DNA of 62,000 nucleotides from Zygnema cylindricum (Eukaryota; Streptophyta; Zygnematophyceae; Zygnematales; Zygnemataceae), in the NCBI GenBank assembly GCA_037447655.1, contig JBBHKE010003248.1, positions 73,007 through 135,006 on the forward strand, given 5' to 3'. A program made the translations under genes and the position numbers. The notes beneath the pieces were generated by a model. The model ran no database searches, was not told where the DNA came from, and saw only the letters and a list, made by a program, of their open reading frames with translations. Of the stretch, positions 1 to 11,176 are shown piece after piece (position 1 is the stretch's first letter; every line of letters begins with the position of its first letter).

Positions 1-293
1 TCTTAATTTGCAGTACAGATTTAAAACTTTTTTTTAGCCTGTTTTTTTTTTTTTAGACACTCAAAACTCCATTTTGAAAAAATTTGGCAGTCTAAGTCTG
101 CTAGCCTGCCAACGACTAGTTTCATCGCTAGATTCTTCTAGTGTACTTTTCGGGTATTGTGTTGAATGCTTTCCTGATAAACAGTATAATTGCAGACGTT
201 TAAACTTGCGGGCGCACAAAATCAAGCGATTTTTTAAAGCAGACAGCCGCACACGACTTGATACTAGTATGTAGTGTATGCATTCAGGGATGT
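1..293. other. Intergenic, no gene seen
   Basis: T-rich sequence with two long T runs. Short overlapping frames on both strands show no protein-like composition. It abuts the truncated side of the repeat at 294-788 and may be part of a longer, older element, but no boundary is visible. Confidence 0.5.
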
Positions 294-788
294 TCTGGCA
301 CTAAACTCGCGTAGAGTAGGCATACTGTATGGGTGTTTGTTGTGGACACTCTTGTAGGGACTTACGTATGTGATGTATGATCATAGTTCAGCACACGCCG
401 ACAGACGAAATTTTTTAGCGAACTAAAACACGCGGGCGTTCAAATTTGCAGACGTTAATATGACAAATAGTCCTTTCGTAAGTTGTGTTATGGGCTTTTC
501 ATGTGATCTTCTTAGATCGCTACTTTGATCAGCAACCGTCCGATCGTCTGAATCTGACGGTTTAAAAAAGTTTTACCTCAAAACTCACAGATTTTTTTTT
601 TTTTGTCCGATTTTTTTTCAAAATTTAGACATGACGTTTAATTCTCTATCGATCGATGTGCAACTCAGCCCTGTAACTATTTTTTTCATTTTTCGACCAA
701 TACAATATGGGTCTTAAGGGCATATTGTATGTTTTGCATACAATAAGCATATTGTATGGGCCTACTTTCACCTACTTTTGAACTATGG
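294..788 (-). repeat. Partial copy of the CCATAGTTCAAAAGTAGG TIR element
   Basis: Read on the minus strand, this segment aligns along nearly its whole length with the element at 34646-35246. Shared landmarks include the terminal CCATAGTTCAAAAGTAGG (ending at 788), the paired CATACAATATG motifs, the ATCGATCGATAGAGAATTAA block and the GATCACATGAAAAGCCCATA block. The other terminus is missing: similarity stops near 294 where the TIR should follow, so this copy is truncated or rearranged. It lacks about 50 bp that is present in the other copy near 35000. Confidence 0.8.
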
Positions 789-904
789 GTGATAGAGTAT
801 GCACGTGGTAGGCGACGAACGTTTTTCATGAAAGAGCCATGGTAAACGCTGCAGCTTATTGTATGTACGGTTCGTTTTTGGAATAGTCGCCGGTAAGACA
901 GGCA

Positions 905-1597
905 ATTTTTGTTACGTCGTGTTACAACCATAATGTTTGCGTGGATATGAAAATGGCCACGTGTAATTTTGGGCGACCAAAAATATTATTCATTAAATGA
1001 GTTGGTTGTTAATTTTGTACACTTTGGACCCATTTAGAATAAACGTTTATTCTAATACGTCGTAACATTAACGCTAATGTTGGTCACAGGTTGAAAAGAC
1101 ATCTCAGGGAGCAGCCTTAATAGAATTAAGACACATATTACCGTCAATTAATTCTAATAAAATCACTCAAACGTGACATTATTCAAGTTAATGGTCGTTA
1201 TTAATGTAAATTATTGCAAAGCAGCGGACAAGCGGCCATCTTTTTTGACAAAACAGCGTTGCGTAATCGTTCCTACTGTATAAGTTACATATCCTGCAAG
1301 TGAACAAAAAGTACACGCTTTACGGTGTAACGCTGACGCTTAACTACTATAAAATATTCTGACAAGTACGGACTCTAAAATTACGCGACGCGTACGATTT
1401 TAAAGATTTTATACGGGTACTTATATGAGTGAAAGCATATTTACGGCGGGTATTTATTTTTTGAAAAACCCAAAATAGAATTAGTCAAAAAATGGAATAA
1501 ATGTTTTTTTTTTTTTTTAAATTCCCAATTAGCGTTAATAATGCAAATTTATGTTTTTACGTTATTTATTTCTTCACGCTAATAGCGAGTGTTGAGT
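905..1597 (+). repeat. Dispersed 0.7-kb repeat (CCGCCAATCGCTATTAG family)
   Basis: The reverse complement of 47643-48335 aligns with this segment almost end to end, including ACACGTGTAATTTT-like and GCGTTGCGTAA blocks and the repeated GCTAAT/ATTAGC words. The right end (ACGCTAATAGCGAGTGTTG) corresponds to the terminus CACCGCCAATCGCTATTAG seen in other copies but is mutated. The left terminus is not recognisable. It looks non-autonomous: no open frame is shared between copies. Confidence 0.7.
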
Positions 1598-2433
1598 ATG
1601 AAGGACCACTTGCCAATATTCCATATGTCTCCAATTTTAGGTACCCGATAATCGATATATCGCTCGATACACCGAGAAATATCCAGATATTTTTGCGATA
1701 TATACATGTTCCAATTTTTTTTTCAGGCCCCCCTTTTTTGTGGAGCGCGCTAGAGGAGGGGGGGCGGGGGTTTTTGTACGATATTCTGCACCATTTTCTG
1801 TACTAGACCTGTACGGACACCCGCTTTTTACCAAATATATCACGATAATTTATGTTGGTTCCGTTACAAAAAATCGAAGACCCTAACCGATCGATAATCA
1901 ATATATCGAATATCAAAGTTATCGCGATATGATTTTATCCGATACCCAACACTACTAACTGCGATTCAGTGTAAGTATCTACATCATCAAGGTGTACACG
2001 GTACAATCTTATAGAAATTCTACACGCTTTATAGATGGCTTACCTCCTCGAGGTAGTGGGTAGCCATGTACACAGTTGAATGACTTTGCGGATGAGGACT
2101 ACAAAATAATCGAACCGTCAGTGTTCACGTTTGGACCTTGGAGAATCTTGATTGGATCTTTTGTAATTTCTTTTGTCATAAAAAAAAAAACAAGGCATGG
2201 TACTTAAATGTACGTAATCTTGTAAACCACACTTTTTTGTTGATACAAACTCACCCTTACAAGGTTAAAACATCTTTTCACTTACTGCACTTTTTTCGAC
2301 TGTTACGATTGAAAGACAAGATTCTCATCTTTCGGTTGGCGGTCTTCAATCGAAAATCGGACGTTTGTGAGGAGAAATTATGTTTTAACACTAATTGCGA
2401 TACACGATAACTAAAAGTCCTCTGCAAAGAACT
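1598..2433. other. Intergenic, no gene seen
   Basis: This stretch contains a GGGGGGCGGGGG run near 1760 and a 90-codon frame at 2138-2410 that begins in low-complexity sequence and has no recognisable domain. I see nothing that supports a gene. Confidence 0.5.
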
Positions 2434-3774
2434 TAAGGGCGTGTTCCCATGTAACCGAAACTTTGAAACACTACTTTAGATTTTAACGCAAATTTTACGG
2501 TGTACTTTTCAAAGTGCACCTATGTCAATCATTACTTGCGCCTTCATAACTTCAAATATGTGACAACTCTAGACGTCTACAAAATGTGCGACGGTCTACA
2601 AAACGAAATGTTGACAACTACGAAACAATGAAACTTCCTAAAATTGGTGACGTATATGAAAACGACGATGGTTGTAGACGTCAAGGTTTTTGTTGTTGTT
2701 CTTTGGTCTACAATAGACTGCAGAAGCGACCCAAACTATCACCGAAAAGCTAAGCAAATCTAGTCCAATTAACAATCCTTTGAAATGAATGCCCTCTACA
2801 TAACATAATGCATTCCCAAATGCATTACCAAAAAATCCCCATTAGACACACCATAAGTCTCCCAAAAACACAGATCAAACCACCATAAGTCTGCAAATCT
2901 GTGACCATTTCACACAGACCAAACACACAATAGGTTTGCAAATCTGCGGAAAGCCTGGGACCACCCTAGGAAAAATGCATACACATATGTATTAGACAAC
3001 AAAACAAATACATGCACAATGCATGACAAACAAACAAAAGATTAATATATATAAATAATAATTAATGAATGCCATCCCACGTAACCAAATGTACAATCGG
3101 ATAATTAAATGTATCACTTAAATGTATGACCTAATCGGTAACCTTAAATTACTACATCTTTGGTCCCTACTTTTCTAACCAGCATTGATAATATCGCTAA
3201 CAAAGCTCATAGCTATATATACAGTTGTAAGCCGTCAGCCAGTCACGTAACTGTCACTAAGTCCTATGTAGGCGTAAGAAATCACTACTAAGAGTAATTA
3301 AATCGTAAGCGTACACTTGAGAGTCAAACAATCGTAACCGTACACTTGTCAACAAGTACGATACTTCACACACACTAATTAACCTGTCGAGATCCTAAAC
3401 CACTTAATAATACATCACAAAATATAAAACCTTTGTAAAATAACGGCGGCCGCCGTCCGCCGTCAAACGTAATACAATCCACTTGCCGAAATGACACCGT
3501 ACCATCTAAATCTTGTCCGTACTAAAACCACCTATTTCGTCATAAATGCGCCTGTCAAATATATGTTGAAATCACTAGATAGGGGAGGTATTTTCTAGGT
3601 CTTAATTAAAATAAGAAGGAAAAGAAAAGCAGAGGCAGCTTGCCTCCACCTTCTCTCTTTCACCCCCATACTTGTTGTAGTCACTGAAGGAGAGAGAGGG
3701 CGGTGGAGCCATGGGTGCCTTAGCTCCATAGGCAGGGCTTAAGAGTGACCTAAGTCACTCTCAACGAAAAAGGT

Positions 3775-3848
3775 TGAGTCCGGCAGGACTCGAACCTCCG
3801 ACCGGTAGGGCGAGGCATAGTCGTCAACCCTTACCATTCTGTCGTAGT
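3775..3848 (-). other. Antisense tRNA-like block in LTR B (5' copy)
   Basis: On the minus strand, GGTAAGGG (A-box-like) is followed about 39 nt later by GGTTCGAGTCC, which fits the pol III B-box consensus. The T-arm pairs at four of five positions. It is too degenerate to call a tRNA gene; it runs opposite to LTR transcription. Confidence 0.45.
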
Positions 3849-4336
3849 AGTCCGTTAAGAAACATAGGGTTTGATAGCTATTTAAACAATAGATAGACGA
3901 CTAATCTGATTAACGGAATTACAAATAGGATACATAGAAACTAGTTGGTAAATTAAGTGCGCATGAAACAAATGTACCGGACATTTGTTTTGAACGGCTC
4001 GGAATTAAAGCCGACTTAGATCCGAATGCTCACATCATCGCCGAGATCCTTGAATGGCCGCTTTGGCGGTTTACGGATGTAATATAACCTGGCGACATGT
4101 GGCAATATGTCATTGGGAAGCCGGAATCCCGGGGAGCGTGAGGACAAGTCCGGAGGAGACAGGCGTCCACTCCATGGCCTTGTCGTACACAGGTGGTACA
4201 GAAAGTACATCGGCCATGGTACTTTTCTGTACTATACAATCTTCTGATTGGTCCCGTACTTCAGTAGATAGGGGTTGTGAGAGGGTTTCGGACTTAGTGG
4301 ATTGAGGAGGTAGCCGCCTCTCTCCCAACAAGCTTG

Positions 4337-4344
4337 TATAAATA
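4337..4344 (+). promoter_or_regulatory. TATA box of the copia B 5' LTR
   Basis: TATAAATA lies in the middle of the LTR, about 200 bp before the Gag ATG. The 3' LTR has the same motif at 17818-17825, and LTR D has a TATAAAAG equivalent near 61909 on the minus strand. Confidence 0.6.
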
Positions 4345-4538
4345 TTGGCATCTTTGCCGCTTCATAATTATTTGCCTGGTAAGGCGTTTTTAGTGATTCT
4401 TTTTGCTGTGGAATCAGGGGAGTCCATACTGCATAGGAATGCAATCAGATTATCTATTTATCTGCTAGAGTAGCAGTTGCTTTCGTTGAAAGTGGGTTAG
4501 TCAAAAACTACCTAGAGGCTTCCTTATTCTTGGTCCAA

Positions 4539-4953
4539 ATGGAGGACACAGAATTGCAGGTTATGGGCCCACTTTCTAGGGTACCCATATTCAACGGATC
4601 TGGATTCATTTATTGGGAAGCTATGATGACACGGGCATTATGTGAGAAACGATACTAGGGTATTGTTAGTGGACAAGTGAAACGTCTATCTCAAAGAACT
4701 CCACCAAGGTTTGGAGGAGTGAGGTTTTCTGCAGCAGAATCTGCTCCAACGGAGGAGACAGATGATGGGGACAGCAGTGTGTCCGAAAAAGGGAAAGGAA
4801 AGGAGACACCTCTCACTCTTATTGCCATGGCACCCGGAGCGGTGGCCGTGAAGACCTAGGAAAACGACATTCAGATGTGGGAGTACACCAACATGAATGC
4901 AAGGCACTTCATTTTGAGGCACCTCACCCAAGCGTTGGCAACTTCTCACCTTC
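4539..4953 (+). pseudogene. copia B gag, 5' part
   Basis: The reading starts at the LTR-borne ATG (MEDTELQVMGP) and parallels the intact Gag of element A (METTEFQVMGP). It contains in-frame stops, for example soon after codon 35. It is cut at 4953/4958 by insertion of element A, whose AAATC duplication marks the joint, and resumes at 12055. Confidence 0.8.
4559..4572 (+). promoter_or_regulatory. Primer binding site, half initiator tRNA-Met type
   Basis: GGTTATGGGCCCAC follows the LTR directly. It is complementary to the anticodon arm of initiator tRNA-Met (which reads GTGGGCCCATAACC), not to the tRNA 3' end. Copia of Drosophila, Ty5 and Osser are known to use such a cleaved half tRNA. The site also encodes Gag codons because the frame is already open. 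Confidence 0.75.
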
Positions 4954-4958
4954 AAATC

Positions 4959-5850
4959 TGAAATTCTGTGGTCTCCATTGACCCACAGAATGAGCAGCCT
5001 ATGTAAAGCCTCTAGGATAATATTTGCCCCTTCTACTTTCCCGCTGAATAAGCGCCGCCCAGGCACACAAATATTCTAACCACTCTCACCCTTGTGAGGA
5101 TAAGACTCCCCTGAGTCAAACGCAAAAAGAATCACTGAATTTGCTCACCCGAGCAGTAAGTTATGGCTGGTCAAAGATGACCTTTATAGTTACAAGCTCT
5201 CTTAGAGAGAGAGGTACCTAAATATTACTAAGTCTCGGTCTGCCTACTCACGACTACCTACTATTAAACCCTAGTCCAATAGGAACACTATAAAGTACAA
5301 GAAGGTACAATGGGCGATGTACTTATTGTACAACTATTGTACGACAAGGTCTACAAGGTGACACCTGTCATATCGGAAGCCATGGTTCCTCCTCCCATCT
5401 TCTCCGGTATCAAATAATGTGGCTCCACGTGGCACCGCGTGACGCTATATCCGTATGCCGCCGAAAAGCTCACTTCGCGTGGCGGCTATAATGCCGGCCG
5501 TCCGATCAAAACATATTTTACACGGTTCAGATTCGCGTACATGCAGAAATAGCTCATTTTGGTTAGTCTGCTGTTAATTAGCTGTTTTGTTAATGTTTAT
5601 ATATTTATGAAACCCGTCACGTGTATCGTTTCGTAACGCCTTAATGGTTAAGGCGTTAGGCTATAAAGAATCTAGAGGTCACAGGTTCAAATCTAGATCT
5701 AGGCATCATTTTATCCAAAATACCCTTAACTGCAAAAAACTGCCACTTTCTAAATATGGCGGCAGCCATGGCGCGCCTTTGATCCTTACTCTCTTTCTTT
5801 AAAACAAAACTAAAATAGGGAAGTGAACTATTAATTACCTCTTTTCAACA
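4959..5850 (-). repeat. 3' LTR of copia A
   Basis: On the minus strand it starts TGTTGAAAAGAGG and ends GAATTTCA. It is preceded by the purine tract AATTAAGGGGAG (5851-5862). Confidence 0.9.
5638..5712 (+). other. Antisense tRNA-like block in LTR A (3' copy)
   Basis: AATGGTTAAGGCG (A-box-like) is followed 38 nt later by GGTTCAAATCT (close to the B box), then TAGGCATCA. It lies on the plus strand, opposite to the element, in the same U3 position as in LTRs B and C. Confidence 0.45.
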
Positions 5851-7182
5851 CTCCCCTTAATTCCTAGTCACTTTTCAATTTTAATCCACAGTTTTCTCTG
5901 CAATAAATCAACTTAGGGGAAGGCACTGCTTTTGTCATCATGTCTGCAATCATTTCTCTATCAGTTTTATGAACCAGTTTAATAATTTTATTTTCTACCT
6001 TATCTCTGACAAAGCTTAGTCTAATATCCATATGCTTAGCTTTGAAGTGATGTTTCGGATTAGCTGCAATCGAGATAGCAGCTTGATTATCACAAAAAAC
6101 ATTTTGAGTTTCAGACTTCATGAACCCAAGTTCTTCAAGAAGAGATTTAACCCACATTAATTCTTTGGTGGTAGCACAGGAAGCCATGTATTCAGCCTCC
6201 ATAGTGGACTGAGCAACTACTTTTTGTTGCTTGGTACTCCAACAACATGCACCGGATCCAATTTGCAACACATATCCAGTCGTACACCTCTCAACACTCC
6301 CCTTAATTCCTAGTCACTTTTCAATTTTAATCCACAGTTTTCTCTGCAATAAATCAACTTAGGGGAAGGCACTGCTTTTGTCATCATGTCTGCAATCATT
6401 TCTCTATCAGTTTTATGAACCAGTTTAATAATTTTATTTTCTACCTTATCTCTGACAAAGCTTAGTCTAATATCCATATGCTTAGCTTTGAAGTGATGTT
6501 TCGGATTAGCTGCAATCGAGATAGCAGCTTGATTATCACAAAAAACATTTTGAGTTTCAGACTTCATGAACCCAAGTTCTTCAAGAAGAGATTTAACCCA
6601 CATTAATTCTTTGGTGGTAGCACAGGAAGCCATGTATTCAGCCTCCATAGTGGACTGAGCAACTACTTTTTGTTGCTTGCTACTCCAACAACATGCACCG
6701 GATCCAATTTGCAACACATATCCAGTCGTACACCTCTCAACACTCCCCTTAATTCCTAGTCACTTTTCAATTTTAATCCACAGTTTTCTCTGCAATAAAT
6801 CAACTTAGGGGAAGGCACTGCTTTTGTCATCATGTCTGCATCATTTCTCTATCAATTTTATGAACCAGTTTAATAATTTTATTTTCTACCTTCTCTCTGA
6901 CAAAGCTTAGTCTAATATCCATATGCTTAGCTTTGAAGTGATGTTTCGGATTATCTGCAATAGAGATGGCAGCTTGATTATCACAAAAAACATTTTGAGT
7001 TCCAGACTTCATGAACCCAAGTTCTTCAAGAAGAGATTTAACCCACATTAATTTTTTGGTGGCAGCACATGAAGCCGTGTATTCAGCCTCCATAGTTGAC
7101 TGAGCAACTACTTTTTGTTGCTTGCTACTCCAACAACATGCACCGGATCCAATTTGCAACACATGCAATCGTACACCTCTTT
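5845..7182 (-). repeat. Three tandem copies of RNase H 3' end plus LTR tip (446-bp period)
   Basis: The units begin at 5845, 6291 and 6737. Each holds the last ~135 codons of Pol (from RCTTGYVLQIGSGACCW to the stop), the polypurine tract, and the first bases of the LTR (TGTTGA). Units one and two differ by a single codon (WSTKQQ against WSSKQQ). The third, the original one next to the rest of Pol, is more diverged and has a 1-bp deletion that breaks its frame. Open frames: 5864-6271, 6310-6717, 6830-7168. Confidence 0.95.
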
Positions 7183-7562
7183 AAAGGCACATCTCCATAA
7201 CTGGCATCACTCCAAGTGGTGATGTCAGTGTGCTCCCCTCCCAAATGTAACCATAATTCCCTTGTCACCAGGTACCTCATCACCCTTTTGGCAGCCTCCC
7301 AATCTCTCTTTCTTGGTTCATTTAGACTTCTACTAAAGACACCTATAGCTGCAGCTATATCCGGACGGGTACAGTTCATAAAATAAATTAAACTGCCTAC
7401 AATCTGTTGATAAGGGATATTTTCCATAAATTTTCTTTCTATCTCATCCATCTCATCATTAATGATCAATATTCCTCTCTCTTCACTCCCCTCAGACACT
7501 TTCTTCAAATCCATAGGAGGAGTACATTCGTTTGCTTTTTCCATCTGAAATTTTTCTAGCAT
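7125..7562 (-). pseudogene. copia A RNase H, first part
   Basis: It encodes MLEKFQMEKANECTPPMDLK through DASYGD. A small deletion at about 7165 (compared with the tandem copies) throws the frame off just before the GACCWSS motif. Confidence 0.8.
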
Positions 7563-7608
7563 ATTACCGATTGCTTCTTTTTTAGTGAGTCTTATAATTA
7601 TATTCCCT

Positions 7609-8265
7609 CTAATCTCTCTCCATCTGAATTCCCAAAATGTACTTTGCTTCGCCGAGATCTTTCATATCAAAATTGCTTCTAAGATCCTGTTTTATTTTGT
7701 TAATTTTATCTAAGGACTTGCTTAACACCAACAAATCATCCACATAAATAGTAATAAATATCACTCCATTCTCATCCTCAAATAAATATATAGAGTGATC
7801 TGAACTAATTTTGATATACCCCAAACGGTTCAGAAATTCGTCTAGCTTTATATTCCACTGTCGCGGGGCTTGCTTAAGCCCATAGAGTGATTTTATCAGT
7901 TTGCAAACTTTGCTTTCTTCCCCACTTTCCACGAATCCTTCCGGTTGCCTCATGTAAATTTCTTCTTCCAACTCTCCGTGCAAAAAGGTCATTTTAATAT
8001 CCATCTGGTGGATTTCCATATCCTCCGCTGCGGCTATACTTAAAAGGATTCTAACAGAAGGAAATCTGACTACAGGTGCAAAGGTTTCTTCGTAGTCTAT
8101 CCCTTCTTTCTGAGTATAACCTTTTGCAACTAACCTAACTTTGTACCTCTCAATGGTATTATCCGGGTTTAAAATAAGTTTAAACACCCACTTACATCCG
8201 ATCGGTTTTCGGTCCGGTGTACAATCTACCAACTCCCATGTATTGGCTTCCTTGATAGAGGCCAT
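7609..8265 (-). pseudogene. copia A reverse transcriptase
   Basis: A 218-codon open RT segment with WVFKLILNPDN, RLVAKGYTQKEGIDY, MDIKMTFLHGEL, SLYGLKQAPRQW and the catalytic IYVDDLLVL. The domain itself is open, but it is cut off from integrase and RNase H by frame changes, so it is not a complete Pol. Confidence 0.85.
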
Positions 8266-8322
8266 TTCTTCATTTATAGCTGTGATCCACCAGCTACTTT
8301 CTGGAGTGTTTATGGCCTCTAA

Positions 8323-8876
8323 CTATGTTTGAGGTTCATCTAGGTGAGACATCTTTGTGAGTTGGTTATTTACTTGTCTTTCTTGAAGTCGTTTACTACT
8401 TCTTCTTCCCCCTTCAAAATCGGACGCCTGTATGAAAGGCATCCTTGGGTTTCGTTTTGGGAAATTTTGAGCTTCCTTATCTTCCAATTCTGGTGTCTCA
8501 TCAAGTTCCTCATCGGTTTCCACTTCGTATTGTGGCGTTGCCTCAAATGTTGTCCTTTCCTTCTTCTCCTTTGGTAGATCTGCAGATTTTTCTTTTTCTC
8601 CCTCTTCCTTCTCTTCATTTTCAATGTCAAAGTCAGAAAACTCATCCGTTTCAAATCTGATTTTGACTTCCTTATTATTTTTGAATGGATCATGGACTTC
8701 TCTTCATTCATCACCACTATGTGTTTTTCCAGAATTATATCTCTCTTTTTCAAGTCGTTCACTCGGTATCCTTTTGTGCTCTCATCATATCCTACAAGAT
8801 ATCCTGGTTTCCCTCTTCCCTCTAACTTCCATTTAGTCTTATCGGAATCTAAACTATAAACTTGACTTCCGAACAC
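8323..8876 (-). pseudogene. copia A integrase C-terminus and linker
   Basis: Overlapping frames encode MFGSQVYSLDSDKTKW and the acidic Glu/Asp linker seen in B at 13880-14330. A frame shift near 8600 divides it. Confidence 0.65.
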
Positions 8877-8879
8877 TCA

Positions 8880-9490
8880 AACTAGACAAATCAGGCTTTC
8901 TTCCTGTCCACCTCTCATACGGAGTTTCCTATTTATTTGCTGAAGTTAGGACTCTATTTTTGATGAAGTTGGCATAGTTCATAGACTCAGCCCAAAACTG
9001 CAGCCCTATCCTCTTGTCACTTAACATACTTCTGGATATATCTTCTAAATTCTATTCACTTTTTCTGCTACTCCATTTTGTTCCGGATTATAGGGAATTG
9101 TTTTCTCATGATGAATTCCTTCTTCTTTAAGATATTCTTCAAATTCCCTTGAGGTGTATTCTTTCCCATTATCACTTCTTATCTCTTTTATTGAGGTTTC
9201 ATGTAGCTTTCACTCCATACTTTATACTCTTTGAAACATCTTAATACCTCTGACTTATGTTTGAGAAAGTATACCTTCGTGTATCGAGACCAATCATCTG
9301 TGATAGTTAACATCCATCTCTTCCCCCCATGTGAAGCATACCTAGCATGTCCCCAAACATCAGTGTGAACTATATCTAATACTTTCTCTCTCCTATATGT
9401 GGTTGCCTTTGGAAATGGAAGTCTATGAATCTTCCCTTGGGCACATACACTATAATCATCAAAGGTCTCATCATCTTCAAAAGTAATACC
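8880..9490 (-). pseudogene. copia A integrase, decayed
   Basis: The minus-strand sequence still shows integrase words (the SDNGKEY-type block near 9170-9190 and the NGVAEK-type block near 9080) but stops and frame changes fall between them. It links the Gag-protease frame to the RT part. Confidence 0.6.
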
Positions 9491-11176
9491 CTACACTATT
9501 CCCTTTTTCTTCATTTTCTTTAATCTATCTAGATGCACATGCCCCAACCTTTTATGCCAAAGCATCATCTCACTTGCACACGAGTATAGAACACTCTTTT
9601 CATTGCAAAGTACAATTCTAAACATTCCTTGAATGCCCTTCTCAGCTATGAAATAAACCTCATTATCAAAGCTTGCTGTGAAGATTCCTTTCCTAGTTCC
9701 TGTTTCAAACTCCTTTTCATCTAAGACAGCTGTTGAGACTAGGTTCTTGCTAAGCTGTGGAATGTAAAGAACGTCTGAGAGTGATACAATTGAGGCCTTT
9801 CCATCAACTAAAACCTTCAAGTCAACAGTTCCAACAAGACTTGTGGTTTCTACTCTACCATCTCCGTACTCTATCTCAACTGTTGGGATTTTTCTCAGTT
9901 TAGTGAACCACCGCTTATCTTTGCACATATGCATTGAAGCCCTTGAGTCTATGATCCATCCATCCTCGGGTGGATACCTTTTACCTCCAAAATCACACTT
10001 TTGTCTCCGTGGAATGTCGACATGCTTTTCAGTGTTTTTTAGATTAAGAAGAAGCTCCTCAAGCTCCTCTTCTGGTTCGGTTTTTTCTTCCACTTCCTCA
10101 TCATAAACTTGAGTGAAGAAAGCCTTTCCTCCATCCCTTGAGGTTCCTTGACCATCTTTGAGTCGAAGATCTGCAAGTTTGACACAATCTGCCATATAGT
10201 ATCCCGGTTTCTTGAAGAAGTGACATAATCCTCCTCGAGAAGCTCCTCTCCCTTGTCTATCAAATCTGCCACCTCCTTGTCCTCTTCCACCAAAGTTTCG
10301 ATAGGGATCTTTCCCTCTCTCCTCATCACGCTTCCGCCAATCAGCTCCTGCATACAATGCTTGAACACTTGGACTCCCTCTCCTAAGCTCTATGGTGCTT
10401 TCTTTCACTAAAATCATTCCCACTGTGTCATCCCAATTCCAATTGCTATCTCCTATGTCCTGCAATCGGTTAATGATTTTCTCATACTCTTCAGGTAGTT
10501 TCATCATTAATGTGTTCACTATTTGTCTCTCAGACCATGAGTTACCTGCACTCTCTAACTCTCCAAACAATGCTCCTAAATCATTGCAATAATTATCCAT
10601 ACTTCCTCCCTTATAAGTATAAGCTGCAATCTTATTTTCGGCCAACTGTTGCTGCTGCAATGATCCACTCTTATATTTGTTAACTAGTGATATCCAAATC
10701 TGAGATGAAGATTTGACATGCATAAGGGGAATGGCAATGCCCTTTGCTACACTTTTAAAAATTAAGAGCTTAGCAACCTTGTCTTTGTAGTTCCACTTTT
10801 CATACTCTGATCTTTCGGTCTGAACCCTTGTCGTTGTTGCTGGTGGTGCTGCTGCCGGTATCGCCTTCGGCAATGGTGTTACTTGAGTTGCAACTCCTTC
10901 CTTTTCTCCTTCCATGACAATCTCTTCTCCTTCCTCATCTTCATCCTCGGTGATGGTGGCAGCTGTTCTACCAACTGTAGAGGCGGAGGTGCCAGAAAAA
11001 CGTGTCCCTCCAAACCCAGGTGGAGGTGGGCATCGAATTTGTCCAGACACTATGCCCCATAAATGCTTCTCAAATAGTTCTCCCTCCATCATCATTTCCC
11101 AATAAAGAAAGTATGATCCATCAAATATGGGCACCCTAGAGGGTGGGCCCATAACCTGAAATTCTGTGGTCTCCAT
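9491..11176 (-). CDS. copia A Gag-protease-pre-integrase frame
   Basis: This is a 561-codon open frame. The start is the ATG in the last 20 nt of the LTR, supported by the parallel start in elements B, C and D. Order: capsid-like region (residues about 20-260, with NKYKSGSLQQQQLAENK), basic Gly/Arg stretch, zinc knuckle (about 310-325), acidic linker, protease, and a pre-integrase motif MLWHKRLGHVHLDR near the end. The knuckle reads CHFFKKPGYYMADC, losing one Cys and the His. The protease active site is DSRA instead of DSGA. Both proteins are probably inactive. The frame stops before the integrase core. Confidence 0.85.
   Translation of the reverse strand: METTEFQVMGPPSRVPIFDGSYFLYWEMMMEGELFEKHLWGIVSGQIRCPPPPGFGGTRFSGTSASTVGRTAATITEDEDEEGEEIVMEGEKEGVATQVTPLPKAIPAAAPPATTTRVQTERSEYEKWNYKDKVAKLLIFKSVAKGIAIPLMHVKSSSQIWISLVNKYKSGSLQQQQLAENKIAAYTYKGGSMDNYCNDLGALFGELESAGNSWSERQIVNTLMMKLPEEYEKIINRLQDIGDSNWNWDDTVGMILVKESTIELRRGSPSVQALYAGADWRKRDEERGKDPYRNFGGRGQGGGRFDRQGRGASRGGLCHFFKKPGYYMADCVKLADLRLKDGQGTSRDGGKAFFTQVYDEEVEEKTEPEEELEELLLNLKNTEKHVDIPRRQKCDFGGKRYPPEDGWIIDSRASMHMCKDKRWFTKLRKIPTVEIEYGDGRVETTSLVGTVDLKVLVDGKASIVSLSDVLYIPQLSKNLVSTAVLDEKEFETGTRKGIFTASFDNEVYFIAEKGIQGMFRIVLCNEKSVLYSCASEMMLWHKRLGHVHLDRLKKMKKKGIV
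11143..11156 (-). promoter_or_regulatory. Primer binding site of copia A
   Basis: On the minus strand GGTTATGGGCCCAC directly follows the LTR, identical to B. It is complementary to the anticodon arm of initiator tRNA-Met, indicating half-tRNA priming. Confidence 0.75.

Larger units (their letters stand above)
3564..4558 (+). repeat. 5' LTR of copia B
   Basis: It starts TGTTGAAATCACTAG, exactly where similarity with 17044 begins, and ends AATTGCA. It contains a TATA box, an antisense tRNA-like block and, in its last 20 nt, the Gag start codon (ATGGAGGACACAGAATTGCA). Confidence 0.9.

Noticed and set aside
2138-2410. 90-codon frame
   Set aside because: Lys/Phe-rich product from AT-rich DNA without any motif.
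5638-5712. A functional tRNA gene in the copia LTR
   Set aside because: A- and B-box-like words are present, but acceptor and T stems do not pair well and no clear anticodon arm can be drawn.
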